Source: Sphingomonadaceae bacterium (GTDB lineage Bacteria; Pseudomonadota; Alphaproteobacteria; Sphingomonadales; Sphingomonadaceae). Taken from it: DNA of 57,158 nucleotides. A model generated the notes under the pieces. That model was not told the DNA's origin. It did no database searches and saw only the letters and a program-made list of their open reading frames with translations. The DNA is taken from positions 1 through 57,158 of the forward strand of contig CANHQT010000012.1 of assembly GCA_947463325.1 (NCBI GenBank), in the 5' to 3' direction. A program made the translations under genes and the position numbers. Positions within the stretch are counted from its first letter, which is position 1; the number at the start of each line of letters is the position of its first letter. Below, piece by piece: positions 9,618 to 18,412 of this stretch.

Positions 9618-9779
9618 ATGGAATCCACCCCGTTCGAACATATCGGCTGGATCGAGATTGTTTTCTTTGGCGCCGTCGCGCTCGGCTTCGGCTTCTGGCA
9701 ACTCTGGTCCGTGAACCGCGAAATTGCCAAGGATAAGGAAGAGGCCGCTCGCAAACAGGCCGCTGAACAGGACAGCTAG
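9618..9779 (+). CDS. 53-residue single-pass membrane protein
   Basis: A short frame with a good ribosome site (AAAGGGAGAGAGG, 5-8 bases before the ATG), starting 23 bp after bchO. The product begins MESTPFEHIGWIEIVFFGA, has one hydrophobic segment (about residues 11-30, ending FGFWQLWSVN) and a charged Lys/Glu/Ala-rich tail (KDKEEAARKQ). Its stop lies only 9 bp from the end of the convergent crtC. Position in the bchIDO operon, the RBS and the TM-plus-charged-tail design argue for a real gene. I do not recognise a family. It might be a small assembly or anchoring factor, but that is inference. Confidence 0.7.
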   Translation: MESTPFEHIGWIEIVFFGAVALGFGFWQLWSVNREIAKDKEEAARKQAAEQDS

Positions 9780-9788
9780 TCTGCGGCT

Positions 9789-10700
9789 TTAGCCCGCCTC
9801 CCTCGGCATCTTATAGGGCAGCATCCACTGCACCACCGGATTGATGAGCCGGTCGAGCGAGATGCTTTCCTGAACCGCGGTCACACTCGTCCCCCACAAT
9901 CGCGATGCCACTGTGGACCGGGCGTAAAAGGGCGAATCCTCCCATGTCTTCAGGACGGACGCGTGCCCCCTGTCGGCGCGTGTCTGGCGCTGCATCGCCC
10001 ACCATGTCGGCGGCAGCGGGGCAACCAGCGGCAATTCTTCCTCATGCGGGGTCCCGCTCGCGTCGAAACGGATGGCGCTGCCGAACATGCTCCCATCGCG
10101 TCGCTCGCCTTCGTAGATCACGGCAACGTCGCGGCCCATGTGCGCGCGGCTCCAATGCCACCTGCGGAAACCCTGCTCGATCGGTTCGATCCCGTCATTG
10201 CCATCAAGATATCCACTGCCGTTCCAGCTGATGTCGGGCGCCTGCATCTTTACCTCGATGCGCGCCCGAGGCGCGATGGCATGCCAATGATGCCGTCCTG
10301 CGGGATCCAGCCGGAACGGTGAGAGGCTCAGCATCTCTGGGTGGAGGACAACCTGACCTCTGACCTTGCGCCGCCACGGCACGCCCAGCCTGATGTCGCG
10401 CTCCTCGATATCGATCACCAGCCGGTCGCCATCCCAGCGCATCGCGCTCGGCCCGATGGTGAGCGCGTCGGTTGACTGGTGGGTGTCTCGGTCGCCCCGC
10501 TCGGTCATCACCCAGCGCGCACCGCGCCGGCCATAGAGCGCGATGTTGAGGCAGCTGTGATCGGTTGGCTGTCCGCGCCCTGACTTGCGATAGTAAGGGG
10601 AAAAGACGCTGCCGATGAAGCCGATGATGGTCAGCCCATAGGCGCCGTCATCGCTGATCGCGTCGACATACCACCAGCGGTAGCCCTGCGGTGGAACCAT
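9789..10700 (-). CDS. crtC: hydroxyneurosporene synthase (carotenoid 1,2-hydratase)
   Basis: 303 residues from ATG 10700. Family signatures are clear: VPPQGYRWWYVDAISDDG at the start, then LTIIGFIGSVFSPYYRK, ALYG, and MTERG. CrtC adds water across the terminal 1,2 double bond of acyclic carotenoids (neurosporene or lycopene), a step toward spheroidene or spirilloxanthin-type pigments. The first 70 bases lie inside the end of crtD in another frame. The frame stays open much further upstream, but that extension has no CrtC-like sequence. The conserved Phe-Asp pair just before the ATG (PAFDVM) hints that a non-ATG start slightly upstream is possible. Confidence 0.92.
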   Translation of the reverse strand: MVPPQGYRWWYVDAISDDGAYGLTIIGFIGSVFSPYYRKSGRGQPTDHSCLNIALYGRRGARWVMTERGDRDTHQSTDALTIGPSAMRWDGDRLVIDIEERDIRLGVPWRRKVRGQVVLHPEMLSLSPFRLDPAGRHHWHAIAPRARIEVKMQAPDISWNGSGYLDGNDGIEPIEQGFRRWHWSRAHMGRDVAVIYEGERRDGSMFGSAIRFDASGTPHEEELPLVAPLPPTWWAMQRQTRADRGHASVLKTWEDSPFYARSTVASRLWGTSVTAVQESISLDRLINPVVQWMLPYKMPREAG

Positions 10701-12187
10701 GACGTCGAAGGCTGGTCGGCCAGCAATGCCTCGCTCGCTTGGATCCCCGACAAGGCGGCCATCGGTACGCCCGCGCCAGGATGCGTCGCCCCCCCCGCGC
10801 AGTAGAGACCAGGGATCGCCGTCCGGCTGCCGGGCCTGAGGAAGCTTGCCGCCCACCCGTGCGAGGCCCGTCCATAAAGGGCTCCACCCGTCCCCGGGAA
10901 GAGACGGGAAAAATCCTCCGGCGTGACCAGCCGGTGCGGCAACGGCTCCTCCAGCGTCAGCCCGCAGGCGCTGAGCCGGTTCAGCATGGCGTTCGTGCAT
11001 TGCTCTCTCTCCCTTGTTCCCAGGGCATGGGTGTCGCCGTTGGCGGGCGCATTGACGATGATCTGGAACCGTTCGCGTCCGGCGGGCGTGTCGCCCGATC
11101 CCCGGTCCAGCGCACAGACATAAGCAGTCGGGTCACTGGGCGGCCGGCCGCTGGCGATGTCGCGAAACTCGGCCGGATAGTCCGACGAAAAAAAGACATT
11201 GTGGTGCGCCAGGTCGAACCCTTCGCACCGTGCATGGGCGAGCCACACCAGCGCTGAAAGGGAGCGTTTCTTTTCCGGCACCCGGCGAACCGCGCTGGTG
11301 ACATCGGGTCCCAGCATCCCGGCAGCCAGAGCGGCAGGGTCGCCATTGAAAACGACATGGTCAGCCGCAATCCGTTCGCCATTGGCAAGCGTGACGCCGG
11401 AGATGCGGCCACCGGCAGTTTCGATGCACTGCGCCGCGGTGTCGTACCGGATGGATACGCCAAGGTGCCGCGCCAGCTTTTCCAACGCGCCTGCCAAGGC
11501 GGAAATACCCCCTTCAATGGCCCAGACACCTTGTGCCTCGACATGGGCGATCAGCATCAAGGTCGCTGGCGTGAGGAAGGGGGATGATCCGCAGTAGGTG
11601 GTATAGCGGGCGAACAGCTGGATAAGGCGCGGATCATCGAAATGCTCGTGCAGCACTTTCCACAGGCTTTCGTAAGGCCGGATCGCGAGCAGGGCGCCGA
11701 CCCGCCACAATCCGATCCGCCACATCAGCCCCGGCGGATAGGTCTTCGAACGGCGTAGCAGCGGCGCGTCTAGGATATCGAAGATCCGTCTCGCCTCGGC
11801 GCTAAAGGAACGGAAGCCGGCTTCGCCGCGCGCGCCTGCGAACTGGCGTACCGCTTCGCAGCTACGCTCATGATCGGCGAACAGGTCGAGCTGCGATCCG
11901 TCACCCCAGGCGTGCCGGGCCAGCACGTCCGCGCGGCGCAGCACCAGATGGTCTTCCATTGATGTGCCGGCTGCCTCGAACACCGCATCAAAAACCGATC
12001 GCAGCGTGAATACTGTGGGGCCGGCATCAATCGGCACATGATCGACGTCTAGCTGCCGCGCCTTGCCTCCCGGCCCAGCTTCCTTCTCAATCACGCAGAC
12101 CCTTGCGCCGCGCGCGGCCAGCATGATCGCGCACACCAGCCCGCCTATTCCGGCTCCCACAATGACAGTTTGGCGGTCTCGCTCCAT
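10631..12187 (-). CDS. crtD: 1-hydroxycarotenoid 3,4-desaturase (methoxyneurosporene dehydrogenase)
   Basis: 518 residues, FAD-dependent phytoene-desaturase-type oxidoreductase. The N-terminal dinucleotide fold VIVGAGIGGLVCAIMLAARG is followed by VIEKEAGPGGKARQ; the C-terminal signature is GLYCAGGATHPGAGVPMAALSG. It introduces the 3,4 double bond into 1-hydroxy carotenoids after CrtC. About 28 residues follow the usual end of the family (after SEALLAD) and overlap the start of crtC. The promoter region upstream (12188-12278) is shared with divergent crtF and holds two PpsR-type operators. CrtI is the close alternative, but the crtC-crtD-crtF context favours CrtD. Confidence 0.92.
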   Translation of the reverse strand: MERDRQTVIVGAGIGGLVCAIMLAARGARVCVIEKEAGPGGKARQLDVDHVPIDAGPTVFTLRSVFDAVFEAAGTSMEDHLVLRRADVLARHAWGDGSQLDLFADHERSCEAVRQFAGARGEAGFRSFSAEARRIFDILDAPLLRRSKTYPPGLMWRIGLWRVGALLAIRPYESLWKVLHEHFDDPRLIQLFARYTTYCGSSPFLTPATLMLIAHVEAQGVWAIEGGISALAGALEKLARHLGVSIRYDTAAQCIETAGGRISGVTLANGERIAADHVVFNGDPAALAAGMLGPDVTSAVRRVPEKKRSLSALVWLAHARCEGFDLAHHNVFFSSDYPAEFRDIASGRPPSDPTAYVCALDRGSGDTPAGRERFQIIVNAPANGDTHALGTREREQCTNAMLNRLSACGLTLEEPLPHRLVTPEDFSRLFPGTGGALYGRASHGWAASFLRPGSRTAIPGLYCAGGATHPGAGVPMAALSGIQASEALLADQPSTSWFHRRATAGGMSTRSAMTAPMG

Positions 12188-12255
12188 TCAAGAGCTCTCC
12201 GGGAAAACGCGAGTCCGGAACAAGCGCAGTTTCGATTTGACCGGAGGCTATCAGA

Positions 12256-12273
12256 AGTCCAACCTTTTGGACA
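12256..12273. promoter_or_regulatory. PpsR/CrtJ operator 1, crtD-crtF intergenic
   Basis: The sequence is AGTC-N10-GACA, one mismatch from the PpsR consensus TGTC-N10-GACA (TGT-N12-ACA). Its core is a perfect inverted repeat, GTCCAA-CCTT-TTGGAC. It lies 6 bp from operator 2 (start-to-start 24 bp), close to the helical spacing known for cooperative PpsR binding. A candidate crtD promoter on the minus strand (TTGTCC, N18, TAGCCT) overlaps it. Confidence 0.75.
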
Positions 12274-12278
12274 ACACT

Positions 12279-13406
12279 ATGTCCATTTATCCAGACACAT
12301 GGTCGCTCAAGACGCGCTGGGTCATGCGCCGCAATGCCATACTTGGCAGTCGGCGCTTCCTGAACGCGGTACAGCGCTGGCCGTTTCTCCGCCTAATCGC
12401 CCGGCGCAAGGCTGCCGCACAGTTCGATCTCGTCGCAGGTTTTGTCTATTCGCAGATCCTTGCAGCGCTCGTGAAATCCGGGCTCATCGACCATCTTGTT
12501 GGTGCTCCGCGCCACTTTTCAGAGATAGCCGCTTTTCTGGAGTTGTCGGATGAGGCGACGGACAGGCTGCTTCGTGCCGGGGCGGCGCTCGACTTGGTCG
12601 AACAGCCGCAACCCGGGTGGTGGACACTGGGGGAGGCCGGCGCGCCGCTGGCTGCCAATGCCGGCGCCATGGCCATGATCCGCCATCATGAATTGCTTTA
12701 CCGCGATCTCGCCGATCCGTTGACCTTGCTCAGGCAAAACAGGGGGAAGGAAACCGCCCTGTCGGCGTTCTGGACCTATGCGAGCCGAACAGACCCGGCA
12801 GAGCGCGGCGCTGCGTCGGCCTATTCGGAACTGATGGCGGCGACACAGCCGATGGTTGCTGATGTGGTCATCAATGCGTTTGATTTTGCCAGTGCGCGTC
12901 GCGTGCTGGATGTGGGGGGTGGATCGGCTGCCTTCGCAACTGCTCTGCTTCGCGCTGCGCCTCGGCTTGAATGCGGGATATTCGATTTGCCGGAAGTTGT
13001 TGCTCTGGCGAAGCCTAGGCTGGCGGCCCTGCCTGATGGCGCGCGCGTTGCGCTCCATCCAGGTAGCTTCCGGACGGATCCGCTGCCTGCGGGCTATGAT
13101 CTCATCACTTTGGTGCGGATCCTTCATGACCATGACGATGATGTGGTCGCGACGCTGCTGCGTTCCGCGCACGCCGCTCTGCCGCCGGGCGGGCGGTTGC
13201 TGATAGCAGAGCCAATGGCAGAAACACCGTCGGCGCCGCGCATGGGGGATGCCTATTTCGGCTTCTATCTTTGGGCGATGGGTTCCGGTCGGCCTCGGTC
13301 TGCGGATGAACTCAAAACGATGCTGCGAGTCGCCGGATTTAATACTGTCCATTCAGTCCGAACTGACCTGCCGCTGGTCGCGAATGCCCTTGTCGCCCAG
13401 CGTTGA
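12279..13406 (+). CDS. crtF: hydroxyneurosporene O-methyltransferase
   Basis: 375 residues from ATG 12279. The N-terminus (WVMRRNAILGSRRFLNAV then FDLVAGFVYSQIL) and the O-methyltransferase SAM site (RRVLDVGGGSAAFATALL, then FDLPEVVALA, and RILHDHDDD) match CrtF. It methylates the 1-hydroxyl group of carotenoids after CrtC/CrtD. The frame is open upstream through crtD, but the family N-terminus begins here. The start codon is covered by a PpsR operator, and no strong Shine-Dalgarno sequence is visible. The gene ends inside the first of three operators that precede bchC. Confidence 0.93.
   Translation: MSIYPDTWSLKTRWVMRRNAILGSRRFLNAVQRWPFLRLIARRKAAAQFDLVAGFVYSQILAALVKSGLIDHLVGAPRHFSEIAAFLELSDEATDRLLRAGAALDLVEQPQPGWWTLGEAGAPLAANAGAMAMIRHHELLYRDLADPLTLLRQNRGKETALSAFWTYASRTDPAERGAASAYSELMAATQPMVADVVINAFDFASARRVLDVGGGSAAFATALLRAAPRLECGIFDLPEVVALAKPRLAALPDGARVALHPGSFRTDPLPAGYDLITLVRILHDHDDDVVATLLRSAHAALPPGGRLLIAEPMAETPSAPRMGDAYFGFYLWAMGSGRPRSADELKTMLRVAGFNTVHSVRTDLPLVANALVAQR
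12280..12297. promoter_or_regulatory. PpsR/CrtJ operator 2, overlapping the crtF start codon
   Basis: A perfect TGTC-N10-GACA match whose TGT begins at the second base of the crtF ATG. With operator 1 it forms a tandem pair. For crtF this operator would lie downstream of the transcription start and act as a block; for crtD it lies upstream of the -35 region. Confidence 0.8.
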
Positions 13407-13408
13407 CA
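13391..13408. promoter_or_regulatory. PpsR/CrtJ operator A upstream of bchC (within crtF 3' end)
   Basis: Perfect TGTC-N10-GACA, spanning the last codons of crtF. First of three sites in phase (start-to-start 24 and 26 bp). Confidence 0.75.
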
Positions 13409-13414
13409 CATAAC

Positions 13415-13432
13415 CGTCTAACAAATTTGACA
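13415..13432. promoter_or_regulatory. PpsR/CrtJ operator B upstream of bchC
   Basis: CGTC-N10-GACA, one mismatch to TGTC-N10-GACA. Its right end is the TTGACA hexamer at 13427-13432, which reads as a -35 element for bchC. Confidence 0.75.
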
Positions 13433-13454
13433 TCTGTAACTGTAGTGCTAGGCT
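13427..13454 (+). promoter_or_regulatory. predicted sigma-70-type promoter of bchC
   Basis: TTGACA (13427-13432), 16-bp spacer, TAGGCT (13449-13454). The -35 is consensus; the -10 is weak. The start codon lies about 58 bp further. The same design (TTGACA ending a PpsR operator) recurs at bchG and bchF, which supports the call. Confidence 0.6.
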
Positions 13455-13458
13455 GACA
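13441..13458. promoter_or_regulatory. PpsR/CrtJ operator C upstream of bchC
   Basis: TGT-N12-ACA (TGTA-N10-GACA), 8 bp after operator B. It covers the predicted -10 element, so repressor bound at B and C would block polymerase. Confidence 0.75.
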
Positions 13459-13512
13459 GTCGAGAGAGTCTCCATTTGCATAATAGGAGGCCTAGAGGAG
13501 GGTTCTGCCGCC

Positions 13513-14448
13513 GTGCACTGTGCCGCCGTCATCTTTGATGCCCCAGGGCGTCTTGATGTACGCCAGACCGAGCTGTTGCCGGTCGGGCGAGGCGATGTGC
13601 TCGTGGAAATTGCCTTCAGCGGGATCAGCACCGGTACCGAAAAACTGCTCTGGACCGGTCAAATGCCGCCGTTTCCCGGCATGGGATATCCGTTGGTGCC
13701 GGGGTACGAATCGGTTGGGCGGATTGTGGGTGCTGGATCCGAGGCTGAGGCCCGCATCGGCGAATGGGTTTTTGTTCCTGGGGCCAATTGCTACCGCGAC
13801 GTCCGTGGACTGTTCGGTGGGTCCGCCCGGCGCGTGGTCGTGCCTTCGGCTCGTGCTCTGCCCATCTCCGAGTCGCTGGGTGAGCAGGGCATTCTCTATG
13901 CGCTTGCCGCCACGGCCTTCCACGCCATCTGTCATGGCGAGCCGCCCGAGCTGATCGTTGGTCACGGCGTCCTCGGCCGGCTGATTGCGCGGCTGACCAT
14001 TGCAGCAGGTGCCAAGCCGCCGGTGGTCTGGGAAACCGACAAAGCGCGGCATGATGGCGCGTGCGGTTACATCGTTGTCCATCCCGATGATGATGACCGT
14101 CATGATTATCGCCACATCGTCGACGTGAGCGGGGATGCCCGTTCAATTGATAGTTTCATCGCCCGCCTCGCCAAGGGCGGCGAATTGGTGCTCGCTGGCT
14201 TTTACAGCCAGCCAGTCAGCTTTGCCTTTCCGCCGGCTTTCCAGCGTGAGGCGCGGCTGCGCATCGCTGCCGAATGGCAAGCGGGGGATCTCGCGTCGGT
14301 GCAGGCCCTCATTGAAACCGGTCAGCTCGATCTCAGCGGCCTTATCACCGCGGTCGAGCCTGCAGCTCAGGCGCCCGCCGCTTATCCCGCTGCTTTTGGC
14401 GACCGGGAATGCCTTAAAATGGTTCTCGACTGGAGAGATTGCGCATGA
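13513..14448 (+). CDS. bchC: 3-hydroxyethyl bacteriochlorophyllide a dehydrogenase
   Basis: 311 residues, a zinc-less medium-chain alcohol-dehydrogenase relative. BchC oxidises the 3-hydroxyethyl group to the 3-acetyl group of bacteriochlorophyllide a. Visible features are SGISTGTEKLLWTGQMP, the ADH-like PLVPGYESVG, and the cofactor region LIVGHGVLGRLIARL. The start is GTG 13513, supported by AGGAGG-like sequence in GAGGAGGG about 11 bases upstream. It begins the bchCXYZ-pufBALM superoperon, under three PpsR operators, and its stop overlaps bchX by 4 bases. Confidence 0.95.
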   Translation: MHCAAVIFDAPGRLDVRQTELLPVGRGDVLVEIAFSGISTGTEKLLWTGQMPPFPGMGYPLVPGYESVGRIVGAGSEAEARIGEWVFVPGANCYRDVRGLFGGSARRVVVPSARALPISESLGEQGILYALAATAFHAICHGEPPELIVGHGVLGRLIARLTIAAGAKPPVVWETDKARHDGACGYIVVHPDDDDRHDYRHIVDVSGDARSIDSFIARLAKGGELVLAGFYSQPVSFAFPPAFQREARLRIAAEWQAGDLASVQALIETGQLDLSGLITAVEPAAQAPAAYPAAFGDRECLKMVLDWRDCA

Positions 14449-15428
14449 GCATGCTCGACCTTGACGCCCTGCGCACCGAGGCTGCGATCGAACCTGATCC
14501 TGTCCCTACCGGAGAGGTGAAGAAAGAAACGCAGATCATCGCCATCTACGGCAAGGGCGGCAGCGGCAAGAGCTTCGCGCTCGCCAACCTTTCCTACATG
14601 ATGGCGCAGCAGGGTAAGCGCGTCCTCCTGATCGGCTGCGATCCCAAGAGCGATACAACCAGCCTGCTGTTCGGCGGCAAATCGACGCCGTCCATCATCG
14701 AAACCTCCAGCGCCAAGAAACTGGCAGGTGAGGAAATCGGCATCGAAGACGTCTGCTTCCAGCGAGACGGCGTCTTCGCGATGGAGTTGGGTGGCCCCGA
14801 GGTCGGTCGCGGTTGCGGCGGACGCGGCATCATCCACGGGTTTGAAACGCTGGAAAAGCTGGGCTTCCATGAGTGGGGCTTCGACTATGTCCTGCTCGAT
14901 TTCCTCGGCGACGTGGTCTGCGGCGGCTTCGGCCTGCCGATCGCGCGGGATATGTGCCAGAAGGTAATCGTCGTCGGATCGAACGATCTCCAGTCGCTCT
15001 ACGTTGCAAACAACGTCTGCAAGGCGGTGGAATATTTCCGCAAGATGGGTGGCAATGTCGGTGTTGCCGGCATGATCATCAACAAGGATGACGGCACCGG
15101 AGAGGCGCAGGCTTTTGCCAATGCCGTGGACATTCCGGTTCTCACGGCGATCCCTGCCAATGAGGATATCCGCCGGAAATCGGCCAATTACCAGATCATC
15201 GGTACGCCCGGCGGCGAATGGGGTGCCCTGTTCGAGGAACTCGCCAGCAATGTGGCGAGCGCGCCCCCGCGTCAGCCCAAGCCGCTCGATCAGGATGGCT
15301 TGCTCGGTCTCTTCTCGCCCGACGATGTTGGCGGGTCGGTGCAACTCGTTCCCGCGACCCAGGCCGACATGCGTGGCGGTGTGTTCGAAGCCAAGCCCTC
15401 GCTCGAGGTGATCTATGATGAGGTCTGA
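14445..15428 (+). CDS. bchX: chlorophyllide a reductase iron protein subunit X
   Basis: 327 residues, NifH-like ATPase. P-loop GKGGSGKS at residues 36-43, IGCDPKSDT, and the two cysteine regions that bind the bridging [4Fe-4S] cluster (GRGCGGRG and [10 protein letters not shown]). It delivers electrons to BchY/BchZ to reduce ring B of chlorophyllide a. ATG 14445 overlaps the bchC stop (ATGA); an in-frame TTG lies 6 bases earlier. SGSGK in place of the SGIGK/GIGK seen in BchL separates BchX from BchL. Confidence 0.97.
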   Translation: MSMLDLDALRTEAAIEPDPVPTGEVKKETQIIAIYGKGGSGKSFALANLSYMMAQQGKRVLLIGCDPKSDTTSLLFGGKSTPSIIETSSAKKLAGEEIGIEDVCFQRDGVFAMELGGPEVGRGCGGRGIIHGFETLEKLGFHEWGFDYVLLDFLGDVVCGGFGLPIARDMCQKVIVVGSNDLQSLYVANNVCKAVEYFRKMGGNVGVAGMIINKDDGTGEAQAFANAVDIPVLTAIPANEDIRRKSANYQIIGTPGGEWGALFEELASNVASAPPRQPKPLDQDGLLGLFSPDDVGGSVQLVPATQADMRGGVFEAKPSLEVIYDEV

Positions 15429-15431
15429 GCG

Positions 15432-16970
15432 GTGACATCGCCGGACGCATTTGCTGCGCAAGGTCGCGTGCCGGATCGTCTTGATCTGGTGACTGCTTCC
15501 GGCGGTGAGGGCGGCTGCTCGTCTAAGGATACGATGCGCGATGCTGCCCGTAAGGCGGGCAAGAGTGACATTTTGGATCGCTATGCTGCCGACTATCCGG
15601 TCGGCCCGCATGACCAGCCGCAATCCATGTGTCCCGCGTTCGGATCGCTGCGCGTGGGTCTTAGGATGCGCCGCACCGCGACGATCCTCTCCGGCTCGGC
15701 ATGCTGCGTCTATGGCCTTACCTTCACGTCGCATTTCTATGGTGCACGCCGCAGCGTTGGCTATGTCCCCTTCAGTTCCGAAACGCTGGTCACTGGCAAG
15801 CTGTTCGAGGACATAAAGGAAGCGGTCGAGCAGCTCGCTGATCCGGAAAAGTACGACACCATTGTCGTCACCAATCTCTGCGTGCCGACGGCAAGCGGTG
15901 TGCCGCTGCGGCTGCTGCCCGATGCCATCAATGGTGTACGGATTGTGGGCATCGATGTGCCCGGATTCGGCATTCCAACCCATGCCGAGGCGAAGGACGT
16001 GCTGGCAGGCGCCATGCTCCGCTACGCACGGCTGGAGGCTGAGCAGGGTCCGGTTGCGGCGCCGACCGCACTGCCCGACCGGCCAACGGTTGCGCTGCTG
16101 GGTGAAATGTTTCCTGCCGATCCCATTGGCATCGGTTTGATGCTGGAACCCATGGGCCTCGCTGCGGGACCCGTCGTCCCGACGCGCGAGTGGCGAGAGC
16201 TTTATGCCGCCCTTGGTAGCGCCTGTGTCGCAGCCATCCATCCGTTCTACACCGCTAGCGTGCGGGAATTCGATGCGGCTGGGCGTGGGGTGGTGGGCTC
16301 GGCACCGGTCGGTGTCGATGGCACGGCCGCATGGCTTGACGCGATTGGATCATCCTGCGGCATTGCACAGGCACAGATTGATGCGGCGAAGGACCGTTTC
16401 CTCCCCGCTATTCGTGCAGCGCTGACGGCTACTCCCATCAAGGGTCGGATCACCGTTTCCGGCTATGAGGGGTCGGAGCTGCTTGTTGCACGCCTGCTAA
16501 TCGAAAGCGGCGCGGATGTGCCCTATGTCGGCACCGCCTGCCCCAAGACACCATGGTCGGCAGTTGACCGCGAATGGCTCGAGGCGCGCGGCACGCGCGT
16601 GCAATATCGCGCGAGCCTCGAACAGGACATTGCGGCGATAGAGGAATTCGGGCCGGATCTTGCCATTGGCACCACCCCGGTGGTCCAGCATGCCAAGGCC
16701 AAGGCGATCCCCGCGCTCTATTTCACCAACCTCATCTCGGCCCGCCCCCTGATGGGTGTTGCAGGTGCTGGCAGCCTTGCCCAGGTGATCAACGGCGCCA
16801 TCGGCAACAAGGCGCGGTTTGACCGGATGCAGGCTTTCTTCGATGGCGTCGGCACCGGCCATGCCAGCGGCATCTGGGAAGAGACCCCGACAGACCGCCC
16901 GAAGTTCAAAGCCAAATATGCGGCACAGAATGCGCTCGCTGCAAAGGCGGCAGAGGCGGTGGGCTCATGA
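15432..16970 (+). CDS. bchY: chlorophyllide a reductase subunit Y
   Basis: 512 residues, NifD/BchN-like. The N-terminal region has cysteines for the catalytic [4Fe-4S] cluster ([28 protein letters not shown]). It forms the heterotetrameric catalytic component with BchZ. The start is GTG 15432, 3 bp after the bchX stop, and the stop overlaps bchZ by 4 bases. Order and length are standard. Confidence 0.96.
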   Translation: MTSPDAFAAQGRVPDRLDLVTASGGEGGCSSKDTMRDAARKAGKSDILDRYAADYPVGPHDQPQSMCPAFGSLRVGLRMRRTATILSGSACCVYGLTFTSHFYGARRSVGYVPFSSETLVTGKLFEDIKEAVEQLADPEKYDTIVVTNLCVPTASGVPLRLLPDAINGVRIVGIDVPGFGIPTHAEAKDVLAGAMLRYARLEAEQGPVAAPTALPDRPTVALLGEMFPADPIGIGLMLEPMGLAAGPVVPTREWRELYAALGSACVAAIHPFYTASVREFDAAGRGVVGSAPVGVDGTAAWLDAIGSSCGIAQAQIDAAKDRFLPAIRAALTATPIKGRITVSGYEGSELLVARLLIESGADVPYVGTACPKTPWSAVDREWLEARGTRVQYRASLEQDIAAIEEFGPDLAIGTTPVVQHAKAKAIPALYFTNLISARPLMGVAGAGSLAQVINGAIGNKARFDRMQAFFDGVGTGHASGIWEETPTDRPKFKAKYAAQNALAAKAAEAVGS

Positions 16971-18412
16971 CGCTGATCCTCGATCATGACCGCGCCGGCG
17001 GATATTGGGGCGCCGTCTACGCCTTCACGGCTGTAAAGGGCCTGCAGGTCATTATCGACGGCCCGGTCGGCTGCGAAAACCTGCCGGTCACATCGGTCCT
17101 CCATTATACGGACGGTTTGCCGCCGCACGAGTTGCCGATTGTCGTCACCGGCCTTGGCGAAGAGGAATTGGGTAAGACCGGCACCGAAGGCGCCATGAAA
17201 CGCGCATGGAAGGCGCTTGATCCTGATCTGCCTGCGGTGGTGGTTACCGGATCGATTGCCGAAATGATCGGTGGCGGCGTCACGCCGGAAGGCACGAACA
17301 TCAAACGCTTCCTGCCGCGCACCATTGATGAGGATCAGTGGCAATCGGAGGACCGCGCCCTTTCATGGCTGTGGACCGAATTCGGCCCGAAGAAAATGCA
17401 TGGCCCATCCATCCTCAAGGAAGGCGAGCGGCCAAAGGTCAACATCATCGGTCCGTCCTACGGCATGTTCAACATGGCGTCCGACCTTGCAGAGATCCGG
17501 CGTCTGATTGAAGGCATCGGCGCAGAAGTGAACATGGTGTTCCCGCTCGGCACACATCTGGCGGACATCCACAAGCTCGCGCATGCCTCGGTCAACATCT
17601 GCATGTACCGCGAGTTCGGACGCAATCTGTGCGAGCTTCTTGATCGCCCTTATCTGCAGGCGCCGATCGGCCTTGATTCAACAACCAGGTTCCTGCGCCA
17701 GTTGGGCGAGCTGACGGGCCTCGATCCCGAGCCGTTCATCGAACGCGAAAAGCACAGCACCATCAAGCCCTTGTGGGATCTGTGGCGTTCGGTGACGCAG
17801 GACTTTTTTGGTACGGCGAGCTTCGGCATCGTCGCCAATGACACCTATGCCCGTGGCATCCGCAAATTCCTCGAAGACGATATGGGCCTGCCCTGCAATT
17901 TCGCCTTCGGTCGCAAGGCGGGTGTGAAGACCGATAATCAGGCGGTTCATGATGCCATAGCTGCCAATCCGCCACTGGTGGTGTTCGGCAGCTACAATGA
18001 ACGCATGTACATGGCCGAAACCGGCGCTCGCGCGATGTTCATTCCCGCGAGCTTTCCGGGTGCCGCCATTCGTCGCCATACGGGCACGCCCTACATGGGT
18101 TATTCCGGCGCGACTTGGCTGATCCAGGAAGTGTGCAATGCGTTGTTCGACGCGCTGTTCCACATCCTGCCGCTGTCGACACAGATGGATGCGGGCATTG
18201 CCACGCCCTCGCGGCGTGAGGCGGCAATGCCTTGGGATGCCACTGCCAAGGCCAAGCTCGACGCGATTGTTGAAGCACAGCCGGTTCTGGTGCGCATTTC
18301 CGCCGCCAAGAACCTGCGCGATGCTGCCGAACGCGGCGCCCGCGCAGCTGGCGAAAACCATGTTTCGGCCGATCGATTGGCCGCCACAATGCTTCAGGGG
18401 GCGCACGCATGA
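16967..18412 (+). CDS. bchZ: chlorophyllide a reductase subunit Z
   Basis: 481 residues, NifK/BchB-like. It opens with [20 protein letters not shown] and has the cluster-ligand segment [20 protein letters not shown]. It pairs with BchY to bind chlorophyllide a. The C-terminal section ([20 protein letters not shown]) is the light-independent reductase tail domain. It overlaps bchY by 4 bases. The stop (TGATG) overlaps an ATG that opens a 44-codon frame running to pufB. Confidence 0.96.
   Translation: MTLILDHDRAGGYWGAVYAFTAVKGLQVIIDGPVGCENLPVTSVLHYTDGLPPHELPIVVTGLGEEELGKTGTEGAMKRAWKALDPDLPAVVVTGSIAEMIGGGVTPEGTNIKRFLPRTIDEDQWQSEDRALSWLWTEFGPKKMHGPSILKEGERPKVNIIGPSYGMFNMASDLAEIRRLIEGIGAEVNMVFPLGTHLADIHKLAHASVNICMYREFGRNLCELLDRPYLQAPIGLDSTTRFLRQLGELTGLDPEPFIEREKHSTIKPLWDLWRSVTQDFFGTASFGIVANDTYARGIRKFLEDDMGLPCNFAFGRKAGVKTDNQAVHDAIAANPPLVVFGSYNERMYMAETGARAMFIPASFPGAAIRRHTGTPYMGYSGATWLIQEVCNALFDALFHILPLSTQMDAGIATPSRREAAMPWDATAKAKLDAIVEAQPVLVRISAAKNLRDAAERGARAAGENHVSADRLAATMLQGAHA

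Noticed and set aside
10701-11000. Long N-terminal extension of crtC
   Set aside because: The extension is the out-of-frame image of crtD and has no CrtC-like sequence; the family start is at about 10700.
12063-12278. N-terminal extension of crtF
   Set aside because: It runs antisense to crtD and through the operator region; the CrtF family N-terminus begins at 12279.
14382-16241. 619-codon open frame on the minus strand opposite bchX and bchY
   Set aside because: GC-rich antisense shadow; the plus strand encodes full-length BchX and BchY with all motifs and the antisense product shows no recognisable domain.
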